A DNA stretch of 64,000 nucleotides, taken from positions 1-64,000 of the forward strand of contig NZ_UCNJ01000013.1 of NCBI RefSeq assembly GCF_900473965.1, written 5' to 3'. This DNA is from Synechococcus sp. UW179A. GTDB lineage: Bacteria; Cyanobacteriota; Cyanobacteriia; PCC-6307; Cyanobiaceae. This document shows positions 61,160 through 64,000 of the stretch, in pieces; position 1 is the first letter of the stretch; each line of letters begins with the position of its first letter. The position numbers were made by a program, and so were the translations under genes. The notes under the pieces are model-generated. The model searched no databases. It had not been told where the DNA came from and worked only from the letters and a program-made list of their open reading frames with translations.

Positions 61160-61318
61160 ATGCGTGTGAATCTTTCTCAGCAATTTGAAGCCGAGTCGAT
61201 CAAACGGATGATCGATGCCACCACTAATGTGCATGAGCTTCAGTCGTTGGCGCGGGAACTGACTGATCTTTATTTCCGTCAACGGGCTGCAACCGCCTGG
61301 GTTGTATCAGAACAGTGA
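61160..61318 (+). CDS. Small helical protein, 52 aa; paralogue of 760-972
   Basis: ATG 61160. MRVNLSQQFEAESIKRMIDA, then VHELQSLARELTDLYFRQRA. Aligned to the 70-aa protein at 760-972 with the same F..ES..R.IDA....L..L spacing. Function unknown. Confidence 0.65.
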   Translation: MRVNLSQQFEAESIKRMIDATTNVHELQSLARELTDLYFRQRAATAWVVSEQ

Positions 61319-61591
61319 TGGCAAACCGACTGCACTACAGACGCATCAATACCCCCATCGATTGATCGGCCCGCGAGCAACGATCAGACTGTTGCCTCCC
61401 AAGCTGAAAGGCCATTACGGCGTGAGCAGAAAATCGGAGCGCTGACAGTACAGCCAGGCCCATGCAAAGCGGACAATGGAGCAATCCCATTGCTCAAGCC
61501 TGGGATCATTTACTCCCGATCATGCGATTGCTTGCCATTTCTTGACCTGTAAACAGGAAAATCGGAGGATCAACGGCTTAGCACCCTCATC

Positions 61592-61792
61592 ATGCGCGCA
61601 TTCAGCATCGCTCTGGTCACAGCAACTGGATTGCTGACAACCACCATTGCTGTCGAGGCCAAAACAACCAGAAGCTTCAGCGGTTCAAGCCCAGCGGAAG
61701 TGGAGAAGAATGCCCGTAAAGCTGGTTATAACTACCCGGATGGAGACATGAACTGCTCCAGCAGGTGCAACCAGCGCTGGGCCAAGGATTAA
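61592..61792 (+). CDS. Small secreted hypothetical, 66 aa
   Basis: Signal peptide MRAFSIALVTATGLLTTTIA. Mature part SSPAEVEKNARKAGYNYPDG with two cysteines in NCSSRCNQRW. Periplasmic or secreted. Confidence 0.6.
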   Translation: MRAFSIALVTATGLLTTTIAVEAKTTRSFSGSSPAEVEKNARKAGYNYPDGDMNCSSRCNQRWAKD

Positions 61793-61836
61793 AACAACTG
61801 CGAGCGAATCCGTGACGACGTCCTGATCGAGGACGC

Positions 61837-62352
61837 TTACGTTCCAAAGGCCACCGTGCAAACCGCGTTGACCAACTGAGCTTGGCCACGATTTTCAGCG
61901 GTATGCCCGTTGAGATAACCACTGGTGCAGTCGGCACTCATCGGCGCTCCGTCAACGTTGAACATCACGGTGGATCCATTCACCCGAATACTGTCGTAAT
62001 CAAGTTGATAGGCACTGTTCGGCACGGCAATCGTTCGATTATTCGAATGAAAAGCCGAGCTGATCAACCCACCGATCACAGCAGCCCCTACAAGCTCTCC
62101 GAAACTGTTCCAGTCCCAACGGTTGTGATGGTGATTCCCATACCACTGGCCGTGATGGCCATACCAGGCACCACCGGCATAACGGTGGTGGTAATGGAAC
62201 TCAGCATGGTCGGAGTGATGGTGGGAGCCACCTCCTGAGTGATGGTGATTTTCACCGCCATGGTGATGCCCAGCCCAGGCAACAGGAAGTGCCAGTGGCT
62301 GAAGAGCGCACAGAGCACCCACCAACAGCTTCATCACTCTGCGGGAAAGCAT
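61837..62352 (-). CDS. Secreted His-rich protein, 171 aa
   Basis: ATG 62352. Signal peptide VMKLLVGALCALQPLALPVA, then about 60 residues with more than 20 histidines (for example HHHGGENHHHSGGGSHHHS; YGHHGQWYGNHHHNRW), followed by a glycine-rich hydrophobic segment (LVGAAVIGGLISSAF) and a folded C-terminus with two cysteines. Metal binding (Zn, Cu or Ni) in the periplasm is likely from composition. No metal-transport gene adjoins. Confidence 0.75.
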   Translation of the reverse strand: MLSRRVMKLLVGALCALQPLALPVAWAGHHHGGENHHHSGGGSHHHSDHAEFHYHHRYAGGAWYGHHGQWYGNHHHNRWDWNSFGELVGAAVIGGLISSAFHSNNRTIAVPNSAYQLDYDSIRVNGSTVMFNVDGAPMSADCTSGYLNGHTAENRGQAQLVNAVCTVAFGT

Positions 62353-63067
62353 TAGCGCGGCCTCAGTGAATTGATTCACTGAATGCTTAGCCACGCAGAA
62401 GCCACGCTGCATTCACCATTACTCAGTTCTCAACGCAGAACAATGCGTGATTGCACTGATTGCCGAACAGCCCAATGAACATCAACACTGGAGTTATCCA
62501 ATCGGAGGCACCGGATGACGGCAGACACTCCACCTGAGCAGATCTGAGAAGCGATTCGGCTGTAAGTTGCTGCTCCAACGTTTCCCTCAACCAACATGTG
62601 GTGCAATTGATCGGATCATCAAGGTCGATCCGATCAACCTAACCTCTTAGGAACCTGGCCCCAGAGTCTTACTGCAGGATTGTTCGCTTCTACTTTCCTT
62701 CGCTTCAACAACTGTCCTTCGCAACGAATTCAACCAGGATTCACGTTCAAATTCAGACAGGAAGCCAATGAACAAACGAGCGAGTTAGACCGTTCCATTC
62801 ATCCGGATGGTGCGGTCACCAAACCAGCAAATTGCTGGAAAAACCCCCGGAATTCAGCACCAACTCTGAATTCCGGGGGTTCATTCATGCGCACTAAAAT
62901 GAGTGTTACTCCTCTAAATCTACAGCTGCGATTGAAGAACTAATTACAGCACAACTTGCAACACTATCTGTCAGCCCGTTTGCACAATGATCGGCGATTA
63001 AACCGAACACGACATCTCCTGATCACGTACAGCATCAAACACACCCTGCTCTACAAGAAAAACATTC
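62353..63067. other. Long intergenic region with a strong hairpin
   Basis: No gene with a convincing start. It contains the 16-bp hairpin at 62842-62881. The right end may include the true 5' end of the GH57 gene in another frame. Confidence 0.4.
62842..62881 (-). terminator. 16-bp perfect hairpin, terminator-like on the minus strand
   Basis: Arms 62842-62857 and 62866-62881 are perfect reverse complements with an 8-base loop. On the minus strand five T follow the stem. No minus-strand gene is evident to its right, so its client is unclear. Confidence 0.6.
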
Positions 63068-64000
63068 ATGGCGGTCCAATCAGCACACCACCCTTCGATC
63101 TGTGGGAGAGAGCAGGAGCTGCGCACTCTGATGCAGACCTCAACCCGGAACTGGCCATCATCAACCGAGTGCAGGCGGCAAAATCTGAAATCTGGCTTCG
63201 CCTGCGCGCTGCACATGCATCAGCCAACGGTGCCCGCAGGACCGAATGGTGATCTGATCTCACACCTGCAATACATGCTGGAACATCCAGATGAAGGTGA
63301 TAACCACAACGCTGAGCCTTTCGCTCATTGCTACAGACGCATGGCTGATCTGATCCCGGAGTTGATTCAAGAGGGGTGCGATCCTCGGATCATGCTCGAT
63401 TACTCAGGAAATCTGCTCTGGGGCGTCACGCAGATGGGACGGAGGGACATCACTGAAGCTCTTCATTACCTGGCCTGTGATGAAGAGATGAATAGGCACG
63501 TGGAATGGCTCGGCACGTTCTGGAGCCATGCCGTGGCACCCTCCACACCCATCCCTGATCTGGCCCTGCAGGTCAGCGCCTGGCAACACCAATTCACAGA
63601 TCTATTTGGCGACAGCGCGCTTCAGCGGGTGCGGGGTTTCTCCTTGCCAGAAATGCACCTACCCAATCACCCAGACACGCTGTTTGCTCTGGTAAACAGC
63701 CTGCTAGAAGCCGGCTACCACTGGCTACTTGTGCAGGAGCACAGCGTGGAGCAGCTGGATGGTTCGCCCCTCAGCAGCCAACAACGCTTTGTTCCCAACA
63801 GGCTGGTGGCCCGTTCCTCCTCAGGAGAGGAGATCAGCATCACAGCTTTGATCAAGACCCAGGGTTCAGACACCAAACTCGTCGGGCAAATGCAACCGTG
63901 TGAGGAGGCATTTGGACTCAGTCGCCAACGGCTGGGCAACGCTGAGATCCCTTCTCTCGTCAGCCAGATCGCAGACGGAGAGAACGGTGGAGTGATGATG
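63068..64000 (+). CDS. Glycoside hydrolase family 57-type protein (partial, apparent frameshift)
   Basis: Runs off the window. In frame from about 63190 it reads FACALHMHQPTVPAG, then DNHNAEPFAHCYRRMADLIP, RIMLDYSGNLLWG and HVEWLGTFWSHAVAPS, all as in GH57 alpha-glucan-acting enzymes. The family-like N-terminus (STPPFDLWERAGAAHSDADL, then INRVQAAKSEIWLR) is in the other frame, ending at 63252. So a 1-base shift near 63190-63200 separates them. The ATG at 63068 is simply the first in the downstream frame. Pseudogene or sequencing error. Confidence 0.75.
   Translation, partial: MAVQSAHHPSICGREQELRTLMQTSTRNWPSSTECRRQNLKSGFACALHMHQPTVPAGPNGDLISHLQYMLEHPDEGDNHNAEPFAHCYRRMADLIPELIQEGCDPRIMLDYSGNLLWGVTQMGRRDITEALHYLACDEEMNRHVEWLGTFWSHAVAPSTPIPDLALQVSAWQHQFTDLFGDSALQRVRGFSLPEMHLPNHPDTLFALVNSLLEAGYHWLLVQEHSVEQLDGSPLSSQQRFVPNRLVARSSSGEEISITALIKTQGSDTKLVGQMQPCEEAFGLSRQRLGNAEIPSLVSQIADGENGGVMM

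Noticed and set aside
1-64000. Prophage or CRISPR locus
   Set aside because: No integrase, capsid, terminase, transposase or regularly spaced repeats; the short polymerase alone does not make a prophage.

Overview
The window looks like a stretch of a marine picocyanobacterial chromosome (Synechococcus subcluster 5.1 type). The evidence is four single-helix high-light-inducible (Hli) proteins, a cyAbrB regulator, a CP12-like peptide, a protochlorophyllide-reductase-like SDR, DUF1651 proteins, a cyanobacterial metallothionein, and many tiny ORFs. I saw no rRNA, tRNA, CRISPR array or transposase. Most of the window is accessory or niche sequence rather than core housekeeping.

Layout. 1-1.9 kb: tail of an unknown gene, then minus-strand small genes including a metallothionein-hli pair behind a 5' leader that recurs before another hli gene at 9.8 kb. 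2-5.5 kb: an accessory family A DNA polymerase without a 5' nuclease domain, cyAbrB and small genes. 5.5-8.4 kb: a broken J-domain gene, a ribbon-helix-helix-like/58-aa overlapping pair, an orphan Nif11 leader-like protein and two small membrane proteins. 8.6-13 kb: a GNAT enzyme, hli, a Coq4-like protein, DUF1651 and a Cys-rich peptide. 13-24.5 kb: a hydrolase-rich zone (M28 peptidase, alpha/beta hydrolase, amidase, gamma-glutamyltranspeptidase) with decayed M28 pieces, a duplicated ~185-bp element and an interrupted secreted protein. 24.6-27.4 kb: a large DUF1254/DUF1214 protein with a DUF4114-like end. 27.4-31 kb: a minus cluster of FAD oxidoreductase, POR-like SDR and SdiA-regulated-type propeller.

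31-38 kb: CP12-like peptide, DoxX, two cupins, methyltransferase, ABM monooxygenase, GAF protein, GT2 glycosyltransferase. 38-44 kb: VanW, then a zinc block in which a Zur-type palindrome lies between a COG0523 GTPase-WD40 operon and znuA-znuC-znuB. 44-47.6 kb: cytochrome P450 and a sugar transporter-ribokinase pair. 47.6-50 kb: decaying small-gene zone with three related small proteins. 50-59 kb: DUF3598-like protein, hli genes, a second DUF4114 protein, DUF4278, J-domain protein, SDR, PhzF. 59-64 kb: two cell-wall hydrolases, small secreted proteins, and a glycoside hydrolase 57 gene running off the end with an apparent frameshift.

Working together: the clearest functional units are zinc uptake and allocation (operator, importer, GTPase chaperone, plus the metallothionein elsewhere), the ribose/nucleoside-type transporter with ribokinase, and the light-stress Hli set. 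Starts were often moved downstream of the longest ORF to signal peptides, domain starts or past terminators; each such choice is stated. Everything here is from reading the sequence; no database search was run.
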